A stretch of 64,000 nt of DNA from Methylopila sp. M107. Lineage in GTDB: Bacteria; Pseudomonadota; Alphaproteobacteria; Rhizobiales; Methylopilaceae. The notes under the pieces are model-generated. The model ran no database searches, was not told where the DNA came from, and was given only the letters and a program-made list of their open reading frames with translations. This document shows positions 46,486 through 55,240 of the stretch, in pieces. Position 1 is the stretch's first letter; every line of letters starts with the position of its first letter. Both the position numbers and the translations under genes were made by a program. Location of the stretch: positions 1,654,176-1,718,175 of the forward strand of contig NZ_ARWB01000001.1 of NCBI RefSeq assembly GCF_000384475.1. Direction: 5' to 3'.

Positions 46486-47196
46486 TGTGAGACTGGCCTT
46501 CGAGAATTGCGCGCGGGGTTCGTCCGGGCCGAACGGGCGCGGCGGACGAGGCGCTGGAACTTCACGTCTTTCCTGCGCCGGGCAGGCGAACTGGGTGTTT
46601 CCTCTATACGACACGCGCGCGCCCTTCCAGCGCCCCGCGCGTCGAACGCCGCGGGATCGCTTGCGCAGGAGCGCGCCTATCGATCAATTGGCGCGGTCGA
46701 AGCAGGGAGCGACGGACACGACGACGTCCGGGCCCCTCGAGGTTGTTGACCGCATGTTGCGTAACGGACGGCCCGCGGAGACGAATCGGGAGACAGGCGC
46801 GTTCGCCGGCCGGGGCCGGTCGCCCTCGGTCATAACCCGTAAACCTGGCTCAGCCATGCTCACGCCCTCGCGCAACGGCCGTTCAGGCCCGCGCCGGGCC
46901 TTGTGTGTCGTGTCTGCGTATCGGCGTACCATTATGAGCCTGCCCTCTGCGCTCCTTGGGGAAGCGCGCCTTTCGGCGCGGCGGGCGCGGCTGTCGCATG
47001 TGGCGCAAATCACCCAGATTTCGGACGGCGCGCAGCGGCGCGCGCTTGGCGATGGCGCGTCCAAAGCCTTCGTGCTTTATGGCGTGAACGCTGCCCACGA
47101 CGGTTCGGGGGCGGCGGGATTTGCGTGTGCGCATCCTCCCGCCGTCTGCGTCGATGGGTCTGACGGCACGAGGGGTTTTTGGCGAAAGCGAGCAGG
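46486..47196. other. 711-base gene-free region upstream of lptD
   Basis: No convincing gene on either strand. In most Hyphomicrobiales this position, divergent from pepA and upstream of lptD, holds lptF and lptG. Open frames here (for example 46684-47064 on the minus strand and 46903-47163 on the plus strand) lack hydrophobic segments or any LptFG similarity. The region must contain the pepA and lptD promoters. Confidence 0.6.
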
Positions 47197-49794
47197 ATGA
47201 CGCGCGGCCCGCGCCGCGTTCGATCGACCCGACGGCTCGCCGCGATTCTCGCCGCGGCGGGGGCGCTGTCGTTCGGCGCGCCCGCCCCGGCTTTCGCCAT
47301 CGAGGCCGGACTGCCGTCCGGCGGCGAGCTGCTGCCGCCGAAGCCCAAGGCCAAGAAGTACGGCCGCGCCGCCGAGCCCGGCGCGAAGAAGGGCGGCCTG
47401 CTATCCGGCGAGAAGGGTCCGAAGGACCCCAACGCCAAGATGCTGATGGAGGCCAAGGAGCTCGTCTACGACTACGACAAGGAGATCGTGACGGCTGTCG
47501 GCACGGTCGACATCTATTACGACGGCCGCGGGCTCCAGGCCGACCGCGTCGCCTACAACCAGAAGACCAACCGGGTCGTCGCCACCGGCCACGTCAAGCT
47601 GACCGAGCAGAACGGCAACATCGTCTATGCCGAGAGCCTCGACATCACGGACAACTTCCGTGACGGCGTCGTGCAGTCGCTCCGGATCGAGACCGCGAAC
47701 GAGACCTATCTCGCGGCCCAGCGCGGCAGCCGCAAGGACGGCCAGCTCTCGGTGTTCGACCGCGCCGTCTACACGGCCTGCCAGCTCTGCCGCGAGAACC
47801 CCGACAAGCCGCCTCTGTGGCAGGTGAAGGCCAAGCGCATCATCTGGCGCGAAGACGAAAAGATGGTCTACTACGAGAACGCGACCTTCGAGTTCATGGG
47901 CGTGCCGCTCGCCTGGGTCCCGTTCTTCTCAAGTCCCGACCCGACCGTGAAGCGCAAGACCGGCCTGCTCGCGCCGTCGGTCAGCCATGCGAGCGACGTC
48001 GGTTATCTAATCGAGACGCCGTATTTCTGGGCGCTGTCGCCGACCTCGGACCTCACGCTGACGCCGGTCGTCTCGACCAAGCAGGGCGTGATGCTGAAGG
48101 GCGAATACCGCCAGCAGCTGATGGACGGCGCGCTGTCGATCCGCGCCGCCGGCATCCACCAGCTCGACACCGGCGAGTTCTATTCGAAGGTGCCGTATCT
48201 CTACAAGAAGAACGGCGAGCTCGCCGTTCGGCAGCGCCAGGACGTCGGCCTGACGGTGGGCCCCGGCGACAAGAAAGACCGCTGGGTGTTCAGCGCCAAG
48301 GGCGACTTTGACATCAACGAGCGCTGGAAGTGGGGCTTCGACATCAACACGGTGTCGGACAAGTGGGTGCGCGGCGACTACAATCTCTGGGGCTCGCCGA
48401 CCGACGCCACCTCGACGCTCTATCTCGCGGGCCAGGGCGACCGCAGTTGGGCCGAGATCCGCGGATACAAGTTCTACGGCCTGACGCGCTACGACCAGCA
48501 GGACCGCCTGCCCTGGGTCGCCCCGGTCGTCGACTACAACTACACGTTCGACAAGCCGGTCCTCGACGGCGAGCTCTCGCTCAACCTGAACGCCACCAAC
48601 ATCTATCGCGAGGGCGTCGATTTCGGGCAGTACCGCACGCGGATCGCGCCGCGCGCCGCGAACGGCCGCCTGCTGCCCCGCCAGGACAACGCGCTCGTCG
48701 GCGCCGAGGGGACCTACAACCGCATCTCCGCGGACGGCGAGTGGCGCCGCCGCTTCGTCGACCCGATCGGTCAGGTCTGGACGCCCTTCGCCTTCGTTCG
48801 CGGCGACATGATCTACACCGACCCGAGCGGCGACCCGCGCATGGGGCCGTTCCTCGACCACCGGCAGGACGCGCTGTTCCGCGGCATGGCGGGCGTCGGC
48901 CTCGAATATCGCTATCCGTTCATCGCGCACACGAGCTTCGGCGACCACCAGATCGAGCCGATCGCCCAGATCATCCTCCGCCCCAACGAGACCAAGGTCG
49001 GCCGCCTGCCGAACGAGGACGCCCAGAGCCTGCTGTTCGACGACACCGTGCTGTTCGCCTGGGACAAGTTCTCCGGCTACGACCGGATCGAGGGCGGCAG
49101 CCGCGCCAATGTCGGCGGCCAGTACACCTGGACCACCGGCTCCGGCGCGACCTTTGCGGTGCTGGCGGGCCAGTCCTTCCATCTGATGGGCAGGAACTCG
49201 TTCGAGGCGATCGACGCCACGCGGACCGCGACCGACACCGGACTCGACAAGGACCGGTCGGACTATGTCGCGGGCGCCTCCTTCGCGCCGAACGCGCATT
49301 TCGGCTTCGACGGCCACTTCCGGTTCGACGACGACAGCTACAAGCTGCGCTCAGCCGAAATCGCGGCGCGCGCCCAGTTCGATCGGTGGCAGGCCAACGT
49401 GATCTATGGCCGCTACGACCAGCAGCCGCTGCAGGGCTACGACTACATCCGCGAGGGCGTGCTGGCCGGCGGTCGCGTTTATGTGAAGAAGGACATCTAC
49501 GTCGAGGGCGGCGCCCGCTACAACTTCGACGACAAGGAGTTCGACCGCACGCAGATCGGCTTCGGCCTCGACGACATCCAGCAGTGCCTGTCGCTCGCCT
49601 TCAGCTATATCCGCCAGGTCGACACCACGACGGAAACCGCGCGCGTCTCGCAGATCGACCACCGGTTCATGCTGAGGGTGGACTTCCGCACGCTCGGCGG
49701 CGCGAGCGTCTCGACGCGGAGCCGTTCGGGCCCGTCCGACGCCGACGGGTTCGGCTCGTCGTCGCCCATGCAGAGTTCGAGCACGCGCTTCTGA
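47197..49794 (+). CDS. lptD: LPS-assembly protein LptD
   Basis: An 865-residue outer-membrane protein that inserts lipopolysaccharide into the outer leaflet. A signal peptide (about 1-34, after a basic start) is followed by the OstA/LptA-like beta-taco domain (about 75-210) with LMEAKELVYDYDKEIVTAVGTV and VATGHVKLTEQNG, then the large C-terminal barrel with many alternating aromatic strands. A Cys pair (CQLCRENPD) near residue 193 and a Cys in DDIQQCLSLAFSY may form the disulfides needed for function. ATG at 47197 is chosen over TTG at 47179. surA follows after 131 bases. The expected lptFG genes are not upstream. Confidence 0.94.
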   Translation: MTRGPRRVRSTRRLAAILAAAGALSFGAPAPAFAIEAGLPSGGELLPPKPKAKKYGRAAEPGAKKGGLLSGEKGPKDPNAKMLMEAKELVYDYDKEIVTAVGTVDIYYDGRGLQADRVAYNQKTNRVVATGHVKLTEQNGNIVYAESLDITDNFRDGVVQSLRIETANETYLAAQRGSRKDGQLSVFDRAVYTACQLCRENPDKPPLWQVKAKRIIWREDEKMVYYENATFEFMGVPLAWVPFFSSPDPTVKRKTGLLAPSVSHASDVGYLIETPYFWALSPTSDLTLTPVVSTKQGVMLKGEYRQQLMDGALSIRAAGIHQLDTGEFYSKVPYLYKKNGELAVRQRQDVGLTVGPGDKKDRWVFSAKGDFDINERWKWGFDINTVSDKWVRGDYNLWGSPTDATSTLYLAGQGDRSWAEIRGYKFYGLTRYDQQDRLPWVAPVVDYNYTFDKPVLDGELSLNLNATNIYREGVDFGQYRTRIAPRAANGRLLPRQDNALVGAEGTYNRISADGEWRRRFVDPIGQVWTPFAFVRGDMIYTDPSGDPRMGPFLDHRQDALFRGMAGVGLEYRYPFIAHTSFGDHQIEPIAQIILRPNETKVGRLPNEDAQSLLFDDTVLFAWDKFSGYDRIEGGSRANVGGQYTWTTGSGATFAVLAGQSFHLMGRNSFEAIDATRTATDTGLDKDRSDYVAGASFAPNAHFGFDGHFRFDDDSYKLRSAEIAARAQFDRWQANVIYGRYDQQPLQGYDYIREGVLAGGRVYVKKDIYVEGGARYNFDDKEFDRTQIGFGLDDIQQCLSLAFSYIRQVDTTTETARVSQIDHRFMLRVDFRTLGGASVSTRSRSGPSDADGFGSSSPMQSSSTRF

Positions 49795-49925
49795 GGCGTC
49801 GTGAAGCGCAAGCCTCGCTGCGGCGCATGTTGACGCCGGCCGCGTGAAGACTGCAAAACGTGCGAACGCCCAGCACGACGCCGGAACGTCCCCGGTCGCC
49901 GACGACGTTGAAGAACAGGTTTGCC

Positions 49926-50834
49926 ATGGTCCCGACGCCGCGTACCCGGCTTCTCGCCCTCGCCTTCGCGCCGCTGTGCCTCGCGGCGCTTGGCGCCGCT
50001 CCCGCCGCCGCCCAGTCGATCGCCGTCGTGGTCAACGGCCAGCCGATCCTGACCAGCGAAGTCGCGGCCCGCGCCGCGCTCACCAAGCTGTCGGGCGGCA
50101 AGCCCGCCCAGAGCACGCAGGACGAGCTGATCGAGGAAAAGCTCAAGATGATGGAGGCGCAGCGCTACGGCATGCTGCCGCCGGACAGCCAGGTCGAAGC
50201 CGCCTTCGCGTCGATCGCGCAGCGCACGAAGCTCACGCCGGAAAACTTCTCGAAGGCGATACAGCAGCGCGGCGTCAATCCGCAGACGCTGAAGGACCGC
50301 ATCAAGGCCGAGATCGGCTGGGCCCAGCTCATCCGCCGCAAATACGCCGCCCAGCTCGCCCAGAAGAGCGTCGCGATGGCGATGACGACCGGCGGCGGCA
50401 GCAACAAGGCGACCCAGTACACGCTTCGCCAGGTGATCTTCGTGGTGCCGAAGGGCGCGAGCGACGCGCAGGCGAACCAGCGCCGCTCCGAGGCGATCGG
50501 CGCGCGCGGCCGGTTTCCCGGCTGCGACGGCGCGGTCCAGTTCGGCGCGGCGCTCCGCGACGTCGCCGTGAAGGAGCCGGTCATCCGTTCGAGCGCCCAG
50601 ATCGGCAAGGACCTCGCCGGCTCGCTCGACAAGGTGAAGCTCGGCGGCCTGACCGAACCGCAGCGCGGCGACCAGGGCTGGGAAATGATCGCGGTGTGCG
50701 CCCGCAAGGAGATCGCCGACGACGACGCGATGCGGACCAATGCGTTGGAGCAGGTCGGCAGCAAGGAAGCCGAGGCGAAGTCCAAGCAGTATCTCGACCA
50801 GATCAAGGCCCGCGCGGTGATCGTGCGCCGCTGA
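49926..50834 (+). CDS. surA: SurA-like periplasmic peptidyl-prolyl isomerase
   Basis: A 302-residue chaperone for outer-membrane proteins. A signal peptide (about 1-30) precedes the SurA N-terminal helical domain (IAVVVNGQPILTSEVAARA and ELIEEKLKMMEAQRYG), then a single parvulin-like domain (about 165-270: YTLRQVIFVVPKGA, KVKLGGLTEPQRGDQGWEMIAV). One PPIase domain is normal for alphaproteobacterial SurA. ATG at 49926 is chosen by signal peptide; the frame is open further back. Placed after lptD, its main client, and before pdxA. Confidence 0.9.
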   Translation: MVPTPRTRLLALAFAPLCLAALGAAPAAAQSIAVVVNGQPILTSEVAARAALTKLSGGKPAQSTQDELIEEKLKMMEAQRYGMLPPDSQVEAAFASIAQRTKLTPENFSKAIQQRGVNPQTLKDRIKAEIGWAQLIRRKYAAQLAQKSVAMAMTTGGGSNKATQYTLRQVIFVVPKGASDAQANQRRSEAIGARGRFPGCDGAVQFGAALRDVAVKEPVIRSSAQIGKDLAGSLDKVKLGGLTEPQRGDQGWEMIAVCARKEIADDDAMRTNALEQVGSKEAEAKSKQYLDQIKARAVIVRR

Positions 50835-50949
50835 CGCGGCGTGTGCGGTCATAAAACGGCGCGTGTTTCGCCGGCGACCGTCACGCCCGGCGTTGGCCTG
50901 TGCGCGCGCTTTGTCCGTTTTATTGTCGCAGCGACCGTCGATCTCGGCC

Positions 50950-51039
50950 GTCATGCCCGCCTTCGCGGGTATCCACGACTTGATCGTAGAGTTTCGCGGC
51001 ATCAGGAAGTCGTGGATACCCGGCTCCGCCGGGCATGAC
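50950..51039. repeat. Palindromic repeat element between surA and pdxA
   Basis: A 90-base imperfect palindrome with GTCATGCCCGC at one end and CCGGGCATGAC at the other, inner ATCCACGACTTGATCG and AAGTCGTGGATAC. It matches 19215-19307 in inverted order of its two non-identical arms. Confidence 0.8.
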
Positions 51040-51144
51040 AGAGAACGTGTCTCGGTATCGCCGCCCCCCCTCCCGAGTTTGCGCCGATGGGCGTTCGCCA
51101 GCCATGACGTTTCCGCTACAATCGGCATTGTCAGGCGATAGGCC

Positions 51145-52173
51145 ATGAGCGTCAGCCCGGCCGACTTCCGGCCGATCGCGCTGTCGATGGGCGAGCCGGC
51201 CGGCGTCGGCGTCGAGCTTGCGCTCGCGCTCTGGAGCGCGCGCAAGTTGCGGCCCGTCCAGCCGTTCATCGCGCTCGGCGATCCGGCCGTCTTCGCAGCT
51301 CGCGCCAGAACGGTCGGGCTCGACGCCGAGATCGTCGAGGCCGAGCCGGAGGCCGCGCTCGCGCTGTTCGGCGACCGCTTCCCGGTCCACCCCGTCGGCG
51401 CGGCCTGCCACGCGACGCCCGGCCGCCCCGATCCGCGCGACGCCGGAACCGTCATCGAGGCGATCCGGCGCGGGGTCGAGCAGGTGCATGGCGGCCGCTG
51501 CTCCGCGCTCGTGACGCTGCCGATCGCCAAGGCGCCGCTGCTCGAGGCAGGGTTCCAGCATCCCGGCCACACCGAATATCTCGGCGCGCTCGCCGAGACG
51601 CTCTGGGGCCGGCCGGTCAGGGCCGTCATGCTGCTCTGGGCGGAGGAGATCGCGGTCGTGCCCGTCACGGTCCACATGCCGCTGAGGGACGCCTGCGCGA
51701 CGCTCAGCGCGGACGGCATCGTCGAGACCGGGCGGGTCGTGGCGCGGGACCTCGCGCGGCGGTTCCGGATCGAGCATCCGCGCCTTGCGGTGGCGGGCCT
51801 CAACCCGCACGCCGGCGAGGACGGAAAGCTCGGCTCAGAGGACGCCGAGATCGTCGCGCCCGCGGTCGAGCGCCTGAAGGCGGAAGGGATCATCGCGACC
51901 GGCCCGCACCCGGCCGACACCATGTTCCACGCGAGCGCCCGCGCGCGCTACGACGCGGCGATCGCCATGTATCACGACCAGGCGCTGATCCCGGTGAAGA
52001 CGCTCGCCTTCGACCGCGCCGTCAACGTCACGCTCGGCCTGCCTTTCGTCCGCACGTCCCCGGACCACGGCACCGCCTTCGACATCGCCGGAACCGGCGC
52101 GGGCGATCCGGCGAGCTTGGCTGCGGCGCTCGCCCTCGCGGCGCGACTTGCGAAGGAGCCGGTGATCGCGTGA
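51145..52173 (+). CDS. pdxA: 4-hydroxythreonine-4-phosphate dehydrogenase
   Basis: A 342-residue NAD-dependent enzyme of the DXP-dependent pyridoxal-phosphate pathway. It has [14 protein letters not shown] at the N-terminus, [24 protein letters not shown] with metal-binding His, [18 protein letters not shown], the [10 protein letters not shown] motif and [16 protein letters not shown] at the C-terminus. It overlaps rsmA by GTGA, so the two are coupled. The order surA-pdxA-rsmA is conserved from gammaproteobacteria to alphaproteobacteria. Confidence 0.97.
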   Translation: MSVSPADFRPIALSMGEPAGVGVELALALWSARKLRPVQPFIALGDPAVFAARARTVGLDAEIVEAEPEAALALFGDRFPVHPVGAACHATPGRPDPRDAGTVIEAIRRGVEQVHGGRCSALVTLPIAKAPLLEAGFQHPGHTEYLGALAETLWGRPVRAVMLLWAEEIAVVPVTVHMPLRDACATLSADGIVETGRVVARDLARRFRIEHPRLAVAGLNPHAGEDGKLGSEDAEIVAPAVERLKAEGIIATGPHPADTMFHASARARYDAAIAMYHDQALIPVKTLAFDRAVNVTLGLPFVRTSPDHGTAFDIAGTGAGDPASLAAALALAARLAKEPVIA

Positions 52174-53015
52174 GCCAGATCGACGACCTGCCCCCCTTGC
52201 GCGACGTCATCCGCCGGCACGAACTCGCGCCGAAGAAATCGCTCGGCCAGAACTTCTTGCTCGACCTCAACCTGACCGCCCGCGTCGCTCGGACCGGCGG
52301 AAGGCTGGACGGCGTCACCGTGGTCGAGGTCGGCCCCGGCCCCGGAGGCCTCACGCGCGCGCTGCTGGCGGAAGGCGCAAAACGCGTGGTCGCGATCGAG
52401 AAGGATTCGCGCGCGATCGCGGCGCTCGGCGAGATCGCGGCGCGTTATCCCGGCCGGCTCGACATCGTCGAGGGCGACGCGCTTGAAACCGACATGGCGG
52501 CGCTTGCGGGCGAGGGACCGGCGCAGGTCGTCGCAAACCTGCCCTACAATGTCGGGACGGCGCTGCTGACTGGCTGGGTCGCGACGGAGAAGTGGCCGCC
52601 CTGGTGGGACGGGCTGACGCTCATGTTCCAGAAGGAAGTGGCCGAACGAATCGTCGCGAGGCCCGGCGACAGCGCCTATGGCCGGCTCTCTGTGCTGTGC
52701 GGATGGCGCTGCGAGGCGAGGATCGCGTTCGACGTCGGACCTCAGGCCTTCACGCCGCCGCCAAAGGTCACGTCGTCGGTAGTGCGGCTGGAGCCGCGCC
52801 AGAACCCGCTCGACTGCCCGGTGAGGGATCTCGAACTCGTCACGCAAGCGGCGTTCGGTCAGCGCAGAAAGATGCTCAGGCAGAGCCTGAAGTCGCTTGG
52901 CGACGCGGCGTCGCTGCTTGAGGCCGCAGGAATAGAGCAGACCCGACGGGCCGAGGAAATCCCCGTCGAGGGCTTCGTCGCCCTTGCGCGGGCGCGGGCG
53001 GCGCTCAGCGCCTGA
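52170..53015 (+). CDS. rsmA: 16S rRNA dimethyladenosine transferase (KsgA/RsmA)
   Basis: A 281-residue SAM-dependent methyltransferase that dimethylates two adjacent adenines near the 3-prime end of 16S rRNA, a late small-subunit maturation check. Motifs are [28 protein letters not shown] for SAM binding, [11 protein letters not shown] as the catalytic motif and [13 protein letters not shown] in the C-terminal domain. GTG start at 52170 overlaps the pdxA stop. Its 3-prime end overlaps by 11 bases the small opposite-strand gene at 53005-53154. Confidence 0.96.
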   Translation: MSQIDDLPPLRDVIRRHELAPKKSLGQNFLLDLNLTARVARTGGRLDGVTVVEVGPGPGGLTRALLAEGAKRVVAIEKDSRAIAALGEIAARYPGRLDIVEGDALETDMAALAGEGPAQVVANLPYNVGTALLTGWVATEKWPPWWDGLTLMFQKEVAERIVARPGDSAYGRLSVLCGWRCEARIAFDVGPQAFTPPPKVTSSVVRLEPRQNPLDCPVRDLELVTQAAFGQRRKMLRQSLKSLGDAASLLEAAGIEQTRRAEEIPVEGFVALARARAALSA

Positions 53016-53154
53016 CGTCGTTCCGGCGGACCCGGACCGGCTGAAGCTTCTTCTGGCGCTGGCCTTCGGCCAGAGCGTTCACCACGAACGCCGCCACGCC
53101 AACAACCAGCAGCGTCAACGAAGCGACATAGGGCAGATACGTCTCAGCGGTCAT
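53005..53154 (-). CDS. 49-residue single-pass membrane protein
   Basis: A small gene of 49 codons plus stop on the strand opposite rsmA. After [13 protein letters not shown] comes one hydrophobic helix (about 9-27, [15 protein letters not shown]) and a strongly basic tail ([20 protein letters not shown]), so the tail should face the cytoplasm. The layout resembles very small membrane partners such as CcmD, but no ccm genes are nearby. Its stop overlaps the rsmA end by 11 bases and it lies downstream of gmk on the same strand (97-base gap). The composition is clearly protein-like. Confidence 0.6.
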   Translation of the reverse strand: MTAETYLPYVASLTLLVVGVAAFVVNALAEGQRQKKLQPVRVRRNDVRR

Positions 53155-53250
53155 CGATCGATGTTTCCCGGAAAAGCGTCTCGCACTGGAATGTAGGACC
53201 GCTTTGGCAAAATGCCAAACAATTGCGCCGGATCGATCCCGCGCGCCGGT

Positions 53251-53931
53251 TCACAACAACGTCTGGCCGAGTTCCTTGACGAGCGTATCCGCGAAGGCGG
53301 TGATCCCCGGCTGCCGGAAGCGCCGCAGCCGCTCGGCCTGAAGAATCGCGCGCACCTCGTCGAGGCAGCGGCCGAAATCGTCGTTGACCACCGCATAGTC
53401 GTAGCCGCCGCCGCGCTCGATCTCGACGGCGGCGTTCTTCAGCCGGCGGGTGATGACCTCCGGCGTGTCCTCGGCTCGGCGCTCGAGCCGCGACCTCAAC
53501 TCGCTCGCCGAAGGCGGCAGGATGAACACGGTGGCGACGTCCGTCGACATGGCCTGCCGCACCTGCAACGTGCCCTGCCAGTCGATATCGAACAACACGT
53601 CCTTGCCATTGGCGAGCGCGCGCTCGACCGGTTCGCGCGGCGAGCCGTAGCAATTGCCGTGGACTTCGGCCGATTCCAGCAGCTCGCCCGCGTCGCGCAT
53701 CGCGTCGAATTCGCGCTGCTTGAGGAAGTGGTAGTGCACGCCGTCCGCCTCGCTCGGGCGCTTCTGGCGGGTGGTGGCGGAGATCGACAGCATGATCTCC
53801 GGGTCGGTGTCGAGCAGCGCTCGCGTCAGCGTCGACTTGCCGGCGCCGGACGGCGAGGACAGGATGAGCATCACGCCGCGCCGTGCGAGCTTGCCCTCAG
53901 GCGTCTTGAGTTTCGTCGCCAAATCGCTCAC
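53251..53931 (-). CDS. gmk: Guanylate kinase
   Basis: A 226-residue enzyme phosphorylating GMP to GDP. The P-loop is SSPSGAGKST near residue 25-33, with the GMP-binding TTRQKRPSEADGVHYHF and the lid region GDVLFDIDWQGTLQV-type sequence and FILPPSASELRSRLERR. The C-terminal half has DDFGRCLDEVRAIL. GTG start at 53931 overlaps the yicC stop (GTGA). The same frame extends upstream through yicC without family similarity. Conserved gmk-yicC pairing. Confidence 0.95.
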   Translation of the reverse strand: MSDLATKLKTPEGKLARRGVMLILSSPSGAGKSTLTRALLDTDPEIMLSISATTRQKRPSEADGVHYHFLKQREFDAMRDAGELLESAEVHGNCYGSPREPVERALANGKDVLFDIDWQGTLQVRQAMSTDVATVFILPPSASELRSRLERRAEDTPEVITRRLKNAAVEIERGGGYDYAVVNDDFGRCLDEVRAILQAERLRRFRQPGITAFADTLVKELGQTLL

Positions 53932-54818
53932 TCCACGTTCTGGACCTGCTCGCGGAACTGCTCGACCACGGCCTTGAGGTCGAGCCCGATCGCGGTCAGA
54001 GCCCTGTCGTTCGACTTCGCGCACAGCGTGTTCGATTCGCGGCCGAATTCCTGCGCCAGGAAGTCGAGCCTGCGCCCGACGGCGCCGCCCTCGGCCATCA
54101 GCGCGCGCGCCGCCTCGACATGGGCGAACAGCCGGTCGAGCTCTTCGCGGACGTCGGCCCTCGTCGCGATCAGCGCCGCCTCCTGGTGCAGCCGGTCCGG
54201 ATCGAGCGCGACCCCGGTCCCGAGCAGCGCCGCGACCTGTTCGCCGAGCCGCTTCTTCACCGCCTCCGGCTGGCGGGCCGGACAGGCGTCGGCGGCGCGC
54301 GTCAGCTCTTCGATGCGGGCGAGCCGCTCTTCCAGAATGGCGCCGAGCGCCGCGCCCTCGCTTGTGCGCGCCCGTTCGAGATCTTCGACTGCGGCGGCGA
54401 AGTCGGCCGAGACGGCCGCCGCGACCGCGGCGCGACCGGCGGCGTTCTCTTCCGGCTCGACGAACTCGACGACGCCGCGCTGCGCCAGCAGCCCGTCGAT
54501 CGTCGGCGCCGCGGCGCCCGGCACGCGGGCGGCGATCGCAGCCGCGGCCGACAGCACGGCGTTGAGCGCCGCCTCGTTGATCCGGACCTCGCTGGCTCCG
54601 GCGCTCCGCTCGAGCGTCAGCGTCGCCTGCACGGAGCCGCGCTTCAGCCGCGACTGCGCGGCGGTCCGCGCCGCCTGCTCGACCTCGTCGAAGCCGGGCG
54701 GCAGGCGGAGCCGCACGTCGAGCCCCTTGGCGTTGACGCTGCGGAGCTCCCAGGCCCATCGCGCGCCGTCGAGCTGTCCCGCGACCCGCGCGAACCCGGT
54801 CATGCTGGCGAGCGGCAT
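53928..54818 (-). CDS. yicC: YicC family protein (endoribonuclease-type)
   Basis: A 296-residue YicC protein with the hallmark start MPLASMTGFARVAGQ and WELRSVNAKGLDVRLRLPPGFD, and a C-terminal DUF1732 part (RLDFLAQEFGRESNTLCAKSND, followed by KAVVEQFREQVQNVE). In Escherichia coli YicC promotes RNA degradation and has been reported as an endoribonuclease. ATG at 54818 with GGAAAGCAGG upstream is chosen over an upstream GTG. Coupled to gmk. Confidence 0.93.
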   Translation of the reverse strand: MPLASMTGFARVAGQLDGARWAWELRSVNAKGLDVRLRLPPGFDEVEQAARTAAQSRLKRGSVQATLTLERSAGASEVRINEAALNAVLSAAAAIAARVPGAAAPTIDGLLAQRGVVEFVEPEENAAGRAAVAAAVSADFAAAVEDLERARTSEGAALGAILEERLARIEELTRAADACPARQPEAVKKRLGEQVAALLGTGVALDPDRLHQEAALIATRADVREELDRLFAHVEAARALMAEGGAVGRRLDFLAQEFGRESNTLCAKSNDRALTAIGLDLKAVVEQFREQVQNVE

Positions 54819-55014
54819 CCTGCTTTCCACTGTTCTCGCGCGGAGCTCGCCTCCGCGCCGGACGCCGTATTGACCACAAACTTCAGCCCCGCGCTCGCAT
54901 TAGATTGCGGGGCGGCGAGATTTGGGTCGGCGATGGCGCCTTGCGTCCTCATCCCCGCCGGTCGAGGCGGTCTGTCGTGACCTGCACACTGGGAATCGTA
55001 GCGCGACGACGCCG

Positions 55015-55167
55015 TCCCCTTCTCCCGCTTGCGGGAGAAGGTAAGGTTGAGGGCATGTGGCGCAGCCGTCTCCGAACGGTGTTCGCCCGCTTAAGAAGCT
55101 CTAGCTCCTGAACGCTCGGCGCAGACGCCCCTCACCCTTACCCTCTCCCGCAAGCGGGAGAGGGGGC
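55015..55167. repeat. Paired palindromic repeats, type 2, between mltG and yicC
   Basis: Two inverted copies of one unit. The first (55015-55053) has the hairpin TTCTCCCGCTTGCGGGAGAA followed by GGTAAGGTTGAGGG; the second (55129-55167) is the inverted CCCTCACCCTTACC followed by CTCTCCCGCAAGCGGGAGAG. The 75 bases between them show no gene. It fills most of the 422-base gap between yicC and mltG; the remainder (54819-55014, 55168-55240) is featureless. Confidence 0.8.
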
Positions 55168-55240
55168 GCAAACGTGCAGCTCGTCCTTTATCGTCGGTGG
55201 GAAGAAGCTGGATTGGGCTTCAGAAAAAAGCGCTCCGCCC

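Noticed and set aside
46903-47163. 86-codon plus-strand frame upstream of lptD as an lptG remnant
   Set aside because: It has no membrane-helix pattern and unusual Cys/Trp/Arg content; no LptFG motif can be recognised.
53005-53154. Calling the 49-residue protein CcmD
   Set aside because: Only topology is similar; no cytochrome c maturation genes are nearby and no clear motif supports it.
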